64,000 bases of DNA from Argyresthia goedartella (Eukaryota; Arthropoda; Insecta; Lepidoptera; Argyresthiidae), in NCBI GenBank assembly GCA_949825045.1, contig OX463829.1, positions 186,001-250,000 on the forward strand, given 5' to 3'. Shown one piece after another: positions 10,711 through 21,078 of this stretch (position 1 is its first letter; every line of letters starts with the position of its first letter). A program made the position numbers and the translations under genes. Under the pieces are notes generated by a model that saw nothing but the letters and a program-made list of their open reading frames with translations, was not told the DNA's origin and made no database searches.

Positions 10711-10825
10711 CACTCGGCGTCAAAAAAATCGCACCTTTCCTAAAATTCGTGTCAAGCGATTCTAACTCCTAAGATCCTTCCTGTACCCTATCATTATTAG
10801 TATCATTTGAAAGCTAATGAAATCC
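10711..10825 (+). repeat. Left TIR of the Tc1-like element
   Basis: Inverted partner of about 12249-12363 with a few substitutions (for example TCGTGTCAAGCGATTC against TCATGTAAAGCGATTA). Confidence 0.85.
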
Positions 10826-10990
10826 CCTATTTGAAAACGGTAGGAAATTGGCCACCAACCCCATAAAAAAAGAAAATTCTGGGTAAATGTGAAACAATGT
10901 GTATTCTGATCGAAATTACAAAGAAAAGGTGTTCCTTTGACTGTTGTACAAAAATTAAAAATCAACAATAAACATCCTTAAAAGTTAGTC

Positions 10991-12037
10991 TTAAAACCTA
11001 GTGTTGCCTCCTCTAGCCCTCCGAGCAGCTTCCAAGCGGTCAGTCATGGACCTGATGAGCGTCACGACGTGTTCCTGGGGAATGTTGTCCCACTCCTCGA
11101 TGACGGCATCTCGAAGCTCATCGAGAGTGGCAGGAGCTGGATCATGGGCCCGAACTCGCCGTTTCAGCTCGTCCCAGAGGTGCTCGATAGGATTGAGGTC
11201 GGGGCTTCTTGCTGGCCAGTCCATAACCTTGATGCCAACTCGACGTAGGTAGTCCTTGACAATAAAGGCTGTGTGGCACCGGGCGTTGTCGTGCATGAAC
11301 TCGAAGTTGGCGCCGACAAAACCAGCATATGGGACCACATGCTCCTCCAAAATCTCGGTGATGTACCGGTGAGCAGTCAGAGACCCCTGACCGCGACCAC
11401 CTCCAGCTCTGGAGACGCACACGAGGTCTGTCTTGCCGTCGATAGAGATGCCGCCCCAGAACATGCAGGATCCTCCTCCATAGCCGACGGTTTCCACGGT
11501 GCAGGCCGGTGTGAAACGCTCACCTGGTCGCCTGTAGACTCTCTTACGCCTGTCGTTGGTGTACAGGCACACTCGGGTTTCGTCGGAGAACAGGACATTC
11601 CTCCACTGGTCGAATGTCCACGGCAAGTGCGTTTCGGAAAATCGCTTCCTGGTCGTCCGGTGGATGGCAGTCAATTGGGGGCCTGTGGCAGCTCTCTGGG
11701 GCAGCAAATTCTTCTCTCGCAGCCTTCTTCTGATAGTGGAGACGCTGACTGCTGTCCTTCGAGTAGCTCGAAGCTGATGCTGCAGCTCCACAGCGTTGGA
11801 GAAGCGGTTCCGCAAAGACGTCGACACAATGTAGCGATCATCTCTGACGGTAGTGCAGCGACGTCTCCCGGAACCATGTTTCCTGATGTAACCTCCAGTC
11901 TCTTGGAACCGTCGGTATACCCGTTGCACTCGAAATCGGCTGATGTTCAGTTGCCGAGTAACTTCAACCTGCCGTAGTCCGGTTTGCAGTAGGGACACCA
12001 CTTGAGCTGCTTCTTCTGCCGTGGTATCCATTTTCAC
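10991..12037 (-). CDS. Tc1-family transposase (DD34E)
   Basis: Intact 348 codons from ATG at 12037. An N-terminal paired-type helix-turn-helix (TRQLNISRFRVQRVYRRF, residues about 28-45) is followed by the linker and a second HTH. Catalytic residues: D in LFSDETRV, D in MHDNARCH and E in SPDLNPIEHLW, with exactly 34 residues between the second and third. GC content and third-position bias are higher than in the flanking LINEs, which fits a recent arrival. It cuts and rejoins at TA targets by binding the TIR. No stop or frameshift is seen. Confidence 0.93.
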   Translation of the reverse strand: MKMDTTAEEAAQVVSLLQTGLRQVEVTRQLNISRFRVQRVYRRFQETGGYIRKHGSGRRRCTTVRDDRYIVSTSLRNRFSNAVELQHQLRATRRTAVSVSTIRRRLREKNLLPQRAATGPQLTAIHRTTRKRFSETHLPWTFDQWRNVLFSDETRVCLYTNDRRKRVYRRPGERFTPACTVETVGYGGGSCMFWGGISIDGKTDLVCVSRAGGGRGQGSLTAHRYITEILEEHVVPYAGFVGANFEFMHDNARCHTAFIVKDYLRRVGIKVMDWPARSPDLNPIEHLWDELKRRVRAHDPAPATLDELRDAVIEEWDNIPQEHVVTLIRSMTDRLEAARRARGGNTRF

Positions 12038-12248
12038 TGGGTTTTTTCTTGTCGGAGCTCTTCAGGTGTGACCTCTGTGACGTCTGGATAGCAAATGACC
12101 CATAATTGATTATTACCCCCCATTTTATACGCGTCCAGGGTGGTTCAATTAGTGAGCCTCCAAACGCGTACATCGCCTCTTTTTAATCAAAGTGCTGGCG
12201 ATTTCTGGTTTTTGATTTTCCCTAAACAAATGATTTTTTTTTGAAAGC

Positions 12249-12363
12249 TTATTAATTGAGCTTTTAAATGATACTAATAATGATAGGGTAAAGGAAGGAT
12301 CTTAGGAGTTATAATCGCTTTACATGAATTTTAGGAAAGGTGCGATTTTTTTGACGCCGAGTG
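12249..12363 (-). repeat. Right TIR of the Tc1-like element
   Basis: Reverse-complement copy of the left TIR. The outer tip is GACGCCGAGTG, next to the TA duplication at 12364-12365. Confidence 0.85.
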
Positions 12364-12513
12364 TATTTGAGTATGCCACTAAAAACTTGCATGCAAGCTG
12401 CAAGTTGAACAAAATCGTGTTTCCAATTCAAATCACTTGCACACCGAAAATCACACACTCTGAAATTAATAAAACATAATTACTTAATAAAAATTACTTA
12501 ATAAAAATAAAAA

Positions 12514-13494
12514 TTGTGTACTAAAAACTTAAAAGTAAGCAAGAAAAATGTTAACTTATTACATGATTTGAATATGTGTGTATTAGAATTAGAAAGTACT
12601 AAGTTGATGTATGAAACTGACACACAAAACTTACATTTGAAAATACAAAGCTTAGAGGATTCATTGAGATCACTAAACAGTGCATATTTGAACTCTTAGA
12701 AAGTTATAAATGAATACTCATTGGCTATGGATGATTTAATTCAAGAAATGAACCATAATTGTGAGAGGTTTGAGTCGCTGACCAACAACCATACTTGTCG
12801 CTGTGAGCAGAAAGGTGGTTGTTTGACAGCGGGCAACTCTCCGGGCTTGTGTGACAGTTTACCAACACAAGGTGTTACTGATAATAGTTCTGCCAAGTCT
12901 GATATGACCACAACACCTGATATTATAATGTACTGTGATGAGATTGGAAGTGGCATGGGCTCAGCACTCCACTCATACTCTAAGGGACATAGTGTTATTA
13001 GTAATTGCTCACCTTTTAGCACTGTAGATAATATTATAAATCAAATTTTGAATGACAGCACTATCACAGCCAGTGCCACACTGATAATTTTCATGGGCAA
13101 TAGGGGAGATGTGAACAAAAATAATTTAATAAAATTTTATGAAACATTGAATGGTCTTAGTGTGAAAAAAATTATATTGTTCACATTTCCCTACTGCAAC
13201 CAATTGACACAAAATGAAAATGTATATAGACATAATATGAATATAACTATGTACAATTTATGTACATATAATAATAAGTTTGATATTATTGACACTAACA
13301 ATTATGTTAGTAATTATTTTACTATGACTAAAGGTACATTTTACCTTTCAAATTATTGTAAACGACAAATAGCTATGTCACTATTATATTTATATGACAT
13401 TACAGCCAAAAATTTGGCTTCTAACTCTGCTTTTACTGAGCAGCCTAATATGAATCTGGTATCAGACCAGAATAACAGGATGCATTTAAATTAG
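12514..13494 (+). pseudogene. LINE IV ORF1 (5'-truncated, one nonsense codon)
   Basis: One frame from 12514 to 13494 broken by TAG at 12697-12699. The first 60 residues are a coiled coil, followed by a Cys-containing patch (NHTCRCEQ). The C-terminal 170 residues resemble an SGNH/GDSL hydrolase fold: MYCDEIGSGMG where GDSxxxG is expected, TLIIFMGNRGD where GxND is expected, and a late IDTNN. Esterase-like ORF1 proteins are known in CR1-group LINEs. The usual nucleophile Ser is not visible (DE replaces DS), so catalysis is doubtful. Confidence 0.75.
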
Positions 13495-14768
13495 TTCATA
13501 AGACAACAGAGGACCCAGGCTCTGGCAACATATGTTCTAGTATATTAGAAAACCCTAAGAATAAGGGAAGCTCACATGCTAAGTATATAAGCCTGGTTCA
13601 TCAGAATATTCAATGTATTAGAGGCAAAGATCTACAAATAGAGTTATTTTTAAATTGTAATAAAATTGACATTTTGTGCATAACAGAGCACTGGTTAACT
13701 ATTAATGAAATTATGTTTAGCTTTAAAGATCACCAGGTTGGTAGTTCGTTCACCAGACTTAATTCAATACATGGTGGGGCATTAATCATACTAAACATTC
13801 ATATGAAATTCAAGGAACGTAAGGACATTGTTTCCTTATCTGTTGAACGAACTATAGAACTTGCAGCTGTGGAATTAGAACAGTTCATCGTTATATGTGT
13901 CTATAGGCCACCCTTGAGCGACTTTGAAATGTTCGAGAAAATAATGGAATCCGTCCTAACTATTTCATCACACAGTACGAAACGATTAATTATATGTGGT
14001 GACTTTAATGTTAATCTGTTAGAAAGAACTACTCTCAGCGTTAGATTGATAAATCTTTTCTCATCATTTAGGCTTAGCCATTTATTTATGGAGCCAACAA
14101 TAGTGACTGCTACTAGTGCTACATGCATTGACAACATTTTTACTGATGTTATTCCAATTTAGTAAAAGTGTTATCAGTGAATTGGATTCAGATCATTTAG
14201 GTCAATTATTTCAATTTGATTCTATTAGAGAACCTGTCATTAAAAAGAAAATTTCGTTTGTGCCAATAACTGCTGACCGGTTAGAAAGAATGAGATACTC
14301 TTTAGCCCAGGAACTACCGTTTTTGGCTGCTGAACAGTCTCCTAATATAATGTATAACTTATTCTTTGAAACCTTTATGAAACAGTACAGCGCGATATTC
14401 ACTTCAAAATCGGTTGTGGTAGTGGTTCAAACGACTTTAGTACGTGGGCTACTGCAGAGTTGCATAAACGCAGGCAAGCATTGTATGCATTGTATGAGGA
14501 ACGACGGTTCAACATGAGTGACGAATTTAAAGAACAAGTCAAACAGTTCTCCAAACAATTTAAATTAGACTGTCATACAGCTAAACGTAATTTTCTGAGT
14601 AGTAAAATTAAGAATAGTTCCGATGTTATAAAAACGACTTGGAAAATAATTAATGAGGAGGCCGGTCGTAGTAAAAAAGCGAGTCACTATTACGAACTAA
14701 AAATCAATGGACAGCTTACGAGTTCTAGCTTAGAAGTTGCAACTGAATTTGAATCGTTTTTTACTAAT

Positions 14769-15651
14769 CAATCAATCATTTTTATTTCGGAATACAAAGT
14801 TCCATAGTTTGTTAGTAGTACTATTAATAACATGAACATAACAATAACACTTAAAATTATAATAAGATTCAATCAATTAAAATTAAAATGAAGTCATGCT
14901 AATAAAAATTCAAATTAGGTCATTACATTAAATTAGGTTATTTTACAATATTAATGAAATAAAATAAAAATAAATAAATTAAAATTTAACTGACACAAAT
15001 TACAAATAACAATTAAATTCAATACATTCAGGTGGATTTATGCATTCATCTCATATAGATAGGCCTGCCCGTGGAACGGCTCAGTTTGCCACACACTGTC
15101 AGTGTACCTGTAATAACACTAACCCAGTGTTTGAGTATAGGTCCGTCGAGCCGACCCGCAATGACCTGCAGGATGCTGTTGGCGCTGCTACGCGTTCTGT
15201 TCAGTAAGGAGGCCGTCCTCTTACGTATGATGGCGTGAAATCCATCAGTACGTGCCTCAACAAACATACCCGACGCACTACAGTAGCGCGGCAGCCCCAT
15301 CAACATCCTCAAAGCATTGTTGTACTGGACGCGCAGGGCGTTGAGAGCTTTATGGGTATAGTTGACCCACAGGCTGCACGTGTAGAACGATTGACAATAT
15401 GCCTTGAAGAGTGTGATTTTGACTGGCTTTGTACAACGTGCAAACCTACGAGCCAGCATATTTGCCCTAACTGCCAAAGCCCTGCGCTCCCTCTCAATGT
15501 CTAGGTCATCCCTCAGGTCGTCTGTCACTATATGACCAAGGTACTTAAAACACGTCACTCTTTTGAGTGTATTACCATACAGTCTCAAAGCCGGCACTTC
15601 ACTCGGTAGTTTATTACCAGTCTTAAAGATCATAATCTCACTTTTTTTGAC
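14769..15651 (-). mobile_element. LINE V: 5'-truncated non-LTR fragment inside LINE IV
   Basis: Flanked by actaat at 14763-14768 and 15652-15657, a 6-bp target duplication. On the minus strand it ends in gattgattg units, the 3' tail. It holds the C-terminal part of an ORF2 (15046-15633) and about 280 bp of AT-rich 3' UTR. Excising it and one actaat restores the ORF2 frame of LINE IV exactly. Confidence 0.85.
15046..15633 (-). pseudogene. C-terminal domain of a LINE reverse transcriptase (truncated)
   Basis: 195 open codons beginning MIFKTGNK. Blocks such as CFKYLGHIVTDDL, NMLARRFARC and LFKAYCQSFYTCSLW are the post-thumb region of a distinct LINE clade. The RT active site lies upstream and is absent because of 5' truncation. 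The clade was not determined. Confidence 0.75.
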
Positions 15652-17304
15652 ACTAATGCACCGGCTTCCACGACTAAGTATTTAAATTCGTCACCTTTGT
15701 CTGCTGTTGCAATATTAAAAGATGATGTCTCAGAGTGTGCTTCATACTTGAATTTTAAGCACGTCACAAGTTCAGATGTCGTAAAGGCATTTAAATTGAT
15801 AAATGTTAAGAAAACGAATGATCTTTGGGGACTCTCTGCTCACGTCGTTAAATCCCTGATCGAATTAATTGCACCTGACCTAGCGGTCATTTTCAACAAT
15901 TGTATAGACTGCGGTGAATTTCCTGATTTAATGAAACAAAGTAAGATAATTCCCCTCTTCAAAGCAGGTAGTACTCAAGACCCCACCAATTTCAGACCTA
16001 TATCAATACTACCAACTTTTAGTAAAATTTTTGAGAAATTAATCTTATCACAGCTATTACATCATTTTGAATCAAATAAGCTAATGCATAACAAACAGTT
16101 TGGATTCACTCGCGGTCGTTCAACAACAGATGCCGGAATTCAGTTCATTGAAAGTATTTTTGATGCCTGGGAAGAGTCACAAGATGCCCTAGGCATTTTT
16201 TGTGACTTATCTAAGGCTTTTGATTGCGTTTGTCATGAAACATTGATCAGGAAATTACATCATTATGGAGTTAGAGACACGTCATTGAATTTGTTAAAAT
16301 CTTATCTGAACGGAAGAATACAAAGGGTAGACGTAAACGGAGAACGATCACCAGGATCATTGGTTTCTTTGGGCGTGCCACAGGGCTCAATATTGGGACC
16401 CTTCCTATTCCTCATCTATATAAACGACTTACCCTATCTAGGAAGGGACTGTCATGATATGGTACTGTTTGCTGATGACACCTCACTTATTTTTAAAACA
16501 AAGCGAAACCAACACGCTAATGATGATCACGTGAACAATACCATATCAAGAGTGGTAAATTGGTTTAATGTTAATAATTTGCTATTAAATGAGAAAAAGA
16601 CTAAATGTGTTAAGTTTCTAACTACTAACGTTAAAAATAATCAGACATGTATAACAATTAAAAATGAGGAATTGGAATTGGTAACCAGCACAGTGTTTCT
16701 AGGTATAACGTTGGATTCCAAACTCCAATGGGGTCCACATATTGATAAGCTATCGAACAGACTGAGCTCTGCAGCTTTTGCATGCAGGAAAATCCGTCAC
16801 TTGACAGATTTAAAAACAGCCAGATTAGTTTATTTTAGTTATTTTCATAGTATTATGTCCTACGGTATTCTGCTCTGGGGCAGTGCTGCTGACATAAATA
16901 CTATTTTTGTGCTGCAGAAGCGGGCTGTTCGTGCGATTTATAAAATGAATAATAGAGATTCTCTTAGAAATAAGTTTAAAGAAGTAAATATATTGACAGT
17001 CCATAGTCAATATATTTACGAGAATATTATGTATGTCCATAAGAACATTGTTAACTTTCGAAGAAACTGTGATATACATAACTTTAATACTAGAAACAAG
17101 GACAAACTTGCAGTGCCCACTACTCGGCTCCATAAAATAAAAAACTCGTTCAAGGGTAATTGTGTAAGATTTTACAATAAACTCCCAAGCACTTTGACAG
17201 ATCTATCAATTAATAAGTTCAAGAAATACATCAAGCAAAGGCTTATTTCTAAAGCTTACTACAGTATTAAAGAGTACATAGACGATAAAAATGCTTGGGA
17301 CTGA

Positions 17305-17672
17305 ATTATTCTAATTAATTGTGAGCATCCTCACTGCCAGAGTTTCTTTTACTGGACACTTGGAGGCCTTTTACACCTCCAAAGATTAATTTAATTATAC
17401 AACTCTTGACTGTGGGGACCATTGACATCTCCTATCATCATTGTATTATTCACTAAAGAGACTATACATCTCTGTTATTTATATTTTAATTATTTTATTA
17501 TGACATTTGAGACTCTTTACATCTCTCAGAAACAATAATTAAGTACTTTTTTTTCTGATAATATGATACAAATAATAATACCAAATGTTCTGTAAAAAAT
17601 GAAATGAAATGACATGTGAAAGTGCCCTTGTGGCCTATTTACAGAATAAACGTTTTGAGTTTTGAGTTTTGA
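17305..17672 (+). other. 3' UTR and TTTTGAG tail of LINE IV
   Basis: Non-coding. Contains repeated short blocks around 'ggcctttta'/'gagactctt' and ends with three TTTTGAG-like units. LINE VI has a comparable TTTTGATT-type tail. Confidence 0.7.
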
Positions 17673-17817
17673 CACAAGTGTGACGTAACACATGCAGGTT
17701 TAAAACTACGCAACGGATTATGATGCGTTTTTTTTTAAATAGACAGAGTGATTCAAGAGGAAGGTTTATATTAATTTAGCGCGTGCGAAGCCGCGGGCGT
17801 CTGCTAGTGTTAGATAT
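17673..17817 (+). mobile_element. 3' terminal fragment of a non-autonomous Helitron
   Basis: Ends GCGTGCGAAGCCGCGGGCG then TCTGCTAG followed by T. A GC-rich segment followed by CTAG with a T flank is the Helitron 3' end signature. The full Helitron at 21825-27076 ends in the same TCTGCTAG. No 5' TC end is visible, so this is a fragment. Confidence 0.5.
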
Positions 17818-17850
17818 TCCATAGATATTGCAAAATCCAGTGGGTAGAAT

Positions 17851-18363
17851 AATTCGCTGCCTCAGTGCTTGAATGGTCAACAGACCACTGAGTGAATTTC
17901 ACAGGAAACGTTTATTTTGTATGACATTGTTCTAAAGCGTAGTCTACGGAAATCTACGGAATGTAAGCATTGTCTAAACGTCCGTTGGTTTTTCTCAGTA
18001 ACAGGTCCTAAGCTCAGTAAATTATTAATCTCTACCAAAACCTCACCAAAACAAGCCACAACCTGACTGATGCTTCGAAAGCAAGATGGCTTCGTGCAAG
18101 CGCGTCATAGCTGATTCCTTGTCCATGATTGGCTGTAAGGTGGATGTTGATTAAACAAGCACGGAGATCGGTTTCCGATGCGTTCAGAACAACAACAACA
18201 ACTTTTTTATTTTTGCATAGAACGTGAATTGTAACCACTTTAGGTCATTTTTTGTCCCATTATACGATAATCTGCTGTTCTTTAAGTAGACGTCAAAAAG
18301 AAGAAAGAAAGAAATTTTCCGAAAAATGGTCCGTTAAACATTCAAGGACTGAGGCAGCGAATT
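17851..18363. mobile_element. 513-bp MITE with about 33-bp terminal inverted repeats
   Basis: AATTCGCTGCCTCAGTGCTT at 17851 recurs inverted at 18344-18363 (one mismatch within the 20), and similarity continues inward through GTTTAACGGAC versus GGTCAACAGAC. There is no transposase. It interrupts a copy of the window's recurrent GTGCCTCTGCCACCCC module: GTGGGTAGAAT lies left of it and ATTGTGCCTATCTGCCACCC right. Confidence 0.65.
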
Positions 18364-18412
18364 GTGCCTATCTGCCACCCTATATGGGAAACGGTGTGAC
18401 TCTATGTTGATT
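18361..18412 (+). repeat. Degenerate copy of the GTGCCTCTGCCACCCC module
   Basis: ATTGTGCCTATCTGCCACCC followed by TATATGGGAAACGGTGTGACTC matches, with substitutions, the module found at 21750, 28285, 28397, 33694 and 33812. Confidence 0.7.
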
Positions 18413-18872
18413 CTTTTGATTTTATTAAACTAAAAAGGTCTCGCTTGTAAATGTTTCTTTTAATACTGAAGTGTGAAAGTAAAAAACCTGGAATTATAAG
18501 TGGATACACTTGAATAATCTAAGAGTCTTTCGGATATTTAGTTGAATTTGGGCCATAGTTCAGTCGCATTTTGTGAATTCTTAAAAATGGTGGTCGGCGT
18601 GGTCGGTGTGGGCGGCCTCACACATTTCGTATTAAATAAAACCTGTATTTGTGGGCAAAGTTTGCCGCAGGGGGTGCAGCTGGACGCCCATCTGACAATA
18701 AACTTAGTACTAAGTGACTCTGAAGCATTATCATTTTTCGGTGAATTGAACAATTGGTGTATATGTGGGTATTGCCGGTACGATCATTATACAGAGGATG
18801 AGTGTCCCTGTTCAAATGCCGATTAACTGTTGGGTAAGTCTAAATAATAATATGTGTTTTAACTTTCAACAG
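18413..18872 (+). other. Unassigned stretch with one doubtful small ORF (18587-18826)
   Basis: An ATG at 18587 opens 79 codons ending at 18826. The predicted peptide is Cys-rich near its end (CICGYC and CPCSNAD). There is no homology I recognise, no ribosome or splice context that decides for it, and it is bordered by SINE and MITE. It could be a captured exon or chance. Confidence 0.2.
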
Positions 18873-19125
18873 ACGACCCGAATGGCCGAGTCGGCAGTAA
18901 CCCTGCCTTCGAAGTCAAGGGTCCCGGGTTCGAGTCCCGGTGGGGGCAAATATTTGTATGATGAGAACGGATGTTTGCTAGTCATGGTTGTTTATCTATC
19001 TAAGTATAGTATTTATCTATATAATTATGTGTATCGTTGTCTAGTACCCAAGATACAGGGAATCCTAGTTTGGGGCTAGATCAATGTGTGTAAATAGTGT
19101 TCAAGATATTATTTAAGATATTATT
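18873..19125 (+). mobile_element. tRNA-derived SINE
   Basis: The head (18873-18950) has an A box TGGCCGAGTCGG (18883-18894) and a B box GGGTTCGAGTCCC (18926-18938), a Pol III type-2 promoter. The two ends of the head cannot pair as an acceptor stem, so it is not a functional tRNA. The body with 'tatctatataattatgtg' and 'ttgtctagtaccca' is typical of lepidopteran SINEs, which borrow LINE machinery. Confidence 0.8.
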
Positions 19126-19449
19126 TTGTCTTGAATATATCGAAAGCTTTTAAAAATAAACATCAGCGTGTTTGCCAAATCAAAAGCCAGATAATGAATA
19201 CTTAAATTTAGGCGTCCCAGCTGATTTGTGTAGAGAAGTGAAAATAAAGTTGCTCTGATTAAAGTTTCATAGTAACATTTGCTCGTTTAATGGTATCCCT
19301 AACAGCCCTCTAAAATATGACTACACCTTTCTGTAACACTCTATTAAAGAGAAATAAATACTCCTATTTAAGAATTTTTTTTTTTTAATAAAATTAATAA
19401 AAATAAAAAATCTAACCTAACTTATCCTAACCTTAATTAACACTCTTAA
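19126..19449. other. AT-rich stretch without recognisable gene
   Basis: Long A/T runs and poly-T near 19373-19385. Nothing coding on either strand. Confidence 0.6.
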
Positions 19450-20137
19450 CTAAATTAAATAAAAAAATTGATTGTGTGCCGTGCAGGGCACACACCGCAG
19501 CGGCACCTCCGTGACCCACCTCTGCTGGAAGGTGCTGGCGACAGCGGTGCTGGCGACGGCGGTGGAGCGGGCGGCGGCGACCCTGCCCGCCGCCTTGACA
19601 TTGGCGACGGCGATGGTGCCAGCGGCAGCGACACCCACGACCGCTCTGACGACGGAGGCGTTGATGAAGACGCCTCCGAAGACGCCTCCGAAGACGCCTC
19701 CGAAGACACCTCCGAAGACGCCTCCGAAGACGCCTCCGAAGACGCCACCGAAGACGCCTCCGGCGACTCCCACAGTGTATAGGAAGTCGGCGATGGCGGC
19801 ACCGAAGGCGGCGAGGGTGAAGGTGGTGCCTCCGTAGCCCAACTTTTCCAGCAGCATAACTTTTTCCTGAAAAAGTAATCATAACATAAGATCAGTGATT
19901 TGCTTCTAAATTAGATGGTGTTAGCCCACCATCAAAAAGACGACTAAAATAATAGTTCTTAATGGACCAATGTGCCACTTCTTCATAGAAAAATATAAAA
20001 TAATATAACACAAAGTATTATAATACAAGCGAAGATAGAAAAGAAAATAACTATTTCATAGATCATGATCATGATAATTTTTCATAGCACAAGATAACGA
20101 CACACATAAATATTGTAGTAGTAACTTACCAGGACAT
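19450..20137 (-). CDS. Candidate two-exon gene with a GGVF repeat tract (doubtful)
   Basis: Minus strand. A possible first exon ends at 20130 with the donor CTG/GTAAGT, and an acceptor TTTTTCAG precedes 19866. Exon 2 has two long open frames across a 12-bp repeat. One, from the ATG at 19857, starts MLLEKLGYGG, continues with a hydrophobic segment and then about eight GGVF units. The other, continuing from an ATG in exon 1 (20137), is Ser/Glu/Pro-rich. G+C is far above the flanks. The hydrophobic Gly/Val/Phe frame looks more protein-like. This is the only candidate host-type gene in the window. No family is recognised and neither frame is secure. Confidence 0.3.
19664..19761. repeat. 12-bp tandem repeat (GAAGACGCCTCC), about 8 units
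   Basis: Eight near-perfect copies with rare substitutions (ACACCTCC, GCCACC). The period is a multiple of three, so every frame stays open across it on both strands, which explains the long repetitive ORFs here. Confidence 0.9.
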
Positions 20138-20396
20138 TTTTTTATATCAACGGCTCTCTCTGGCGTAGGCTCTCTGACAAATGAAACCAATGTTTTACAC
20201 AAGGGTATCCCCAGTCCCCATTGAAATTTGACAACACAAAGAAAGCTTTATTTATAAGTTTTTATGTTTATGATTCATCTGTGTTCGGGCAATCAAGCAC
20301 TTGTGTCGCTATCGCCATCTACAGAGTGTAAAAAGTCTATGGGCTATGTTGGTTTTTGCACTAGTCCATAATTATCAAATTTCGCCAGAAAAAATG
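19862..20396. other. Presumed intron and upstream of the candidate gene; nothing else seen
   Basis: AT-rich. Contains the possible donor at 20129-20128 and a purine-rich putative leader (about 20138-20220) on the minus strand. Confidence 0.3.
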
Positions 20397-20398
20397 TG

Positions 20399-20743
20399 CC
20401 CGTTTTCACTATCGACGAACAAGGAAACGCCTCTCTACGCGTAGTAGTAACTCCTAATTTAGGGCAATGATTAGCATAAAGTTCTTTTTCATCAAACGAT
20501 TTTAGAGTAGCCTAGTTTTTGACCAGTTTTCCATGGTTTTGTTCGTCAATCTATCACATGCGACTGTCACATGTGTCAGTTTAGGGGCGCCTAAGCACTA
20601 CGCCCTCCTAAATCGGTGTTATTAGGGATGCCTAACATTGTCGTTAGTCGTGTCTTGGGTTAGTGAAAAGTGATTTTGCTTTAGGCAACGTCTACATATT
20701 TAGCATCTGATTTAGGCGTGTCCTATGGTTAGTGAAAACGGGT
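20399..20743. mobile_element. MITE with CCCGTTTTCACTA ends
   Basis: CCCGTTTTCACTA at about 20400 and its reverse complement TAGTGAAAACGGG at about 20731-20743 bound about 345 bp. The inner right side carries TTTAGGCGTGTCCTATGG. No ORF. A target duplication is not obvious. Confidence 0.55.
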
Positions 20744-20745
20744 GA

Positions 20746-21078
20746 TGGTCTTAATTTAGTCAGTCGACTAGATATCCATAAGATTGAATATGTAGTTAGC
20801 AAGTTCTTTGATCAATACCCTAACATATGAAACGTTCTATTTTCTGGGTGAGACATTTTTTTCCATCCTGTATTATATTTGGCTAGGGACAATTTTTATC
20901 TATTGGTTTATGGTTACACTGTTTATTTGACGCACGTGAAGCTAAAATAGTAATATGGCCTTACTTATAAAAAAGTAAATTCACTGTGAATTCAGTGTTT
21001 TGTCTTGCTTTGACATTTAACATTTAGTCGACGTGTGAAAAGGACAAAACACTGCTTAAGCTAAACAGTGAATCAACT
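20746..21078. other. No gene or repeat recognised
   Basis: Ordinary AT-rich sequence between two MITEs. Confidence 0.5.

Larger units (their letters stand above)
10711..12363 (-). mobile_element. Tc1-like transposon (DD34E), apparently intact, 1.65 kb
   Basis: Flanked by TA (10709-10710 and 12364-12365). Both tips read CACTCGGCGTCAAAAAAATC inward. Inverted repeats extend about 115 bp, from 10711 to about 10825 and from about 12249 to 12363, ending near GATAGGG and ATCATTTRAAAGCT. One open transposase frame lies between them. It sits inside an older element remnant. Confidence 0.92.
10338..12440. mobile_element. Remains of an unidentified DNA element split by a Tc1 insertion
   Basis: Both sides of the Tc1 element carry related purine/pyrimidine words such as GCAAGTTGCAAGTGCAA (about 10423-10439) and GCATGCAAGCTGCAAGTTG (about 12387-12405). 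The left edge GCCGCGTTTACACTATGCC resembles the tip of a PIF/Harbinger- or hAT-type element. About 370 bp remain left of the Tc1 and about 75 bp right. No transposase domain is recognised, so the family is uncertain. Confidence 0.3.
13575..17304 (+). pseudogene. LINE IV ORF2: endonuclease-reverse transcriptase, frameshifted and interrupted
   Basis: The endonuclease part (LVHQNIQCI, ILCITEHWL, VYRPPLSDF, IICGDFNVNL) ends in a stop after a frameshift near 14155. A second shift occurs near 14420. LINE V then interrupts the frame between 14768 and 15658; removing it restores continuity in frame. From 15658 to 17304 the RT is open: NFRPISILPTFSKI, CDLSKAFDCV, GVPQGSILGP and LFADDTSLIF, followed by a thumb and C-terminal domain ending NAWD. 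The RT core itself is intact. Confidence 0.85.
12480..17672 (+). mobile_element. LINE IV: CR1-like LINE with coiled-coil/SGNH-like ORF1, decayed
   Basis: Plus-strand copy with the ORF1 C-terminal three quarters (12514-13494), ORF2 (about 13575-17304) and a 3' UTR ending in TTTTGAG repeats at about 17650-17672. It belongs to the same broad family as LINE VI (51026-56303): both ORFs align along their length with many conserved blocks, but they differ enough to be separate subfamilies. It is interrupted by LINE V at 14769-15651. Confidence 0.85.

Noticed and set aside
11273..11977. Plus-strand 234-codon ORF
   Set aside because: Antisense shadow of the GC-rich Tc1 transposase.
18873..18950. tRNA gene
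   Set aside because: A and B boxes are present, but the ends do not pair into an acceptor stem and a SINE body follows directly.
19472..19837. Plus-strand Pro/Thr- or Asp/Ser-rich proteins
   Set aside because: They are the other readings of the 12-bp repeat. No splice or start signal favours the plus strand.
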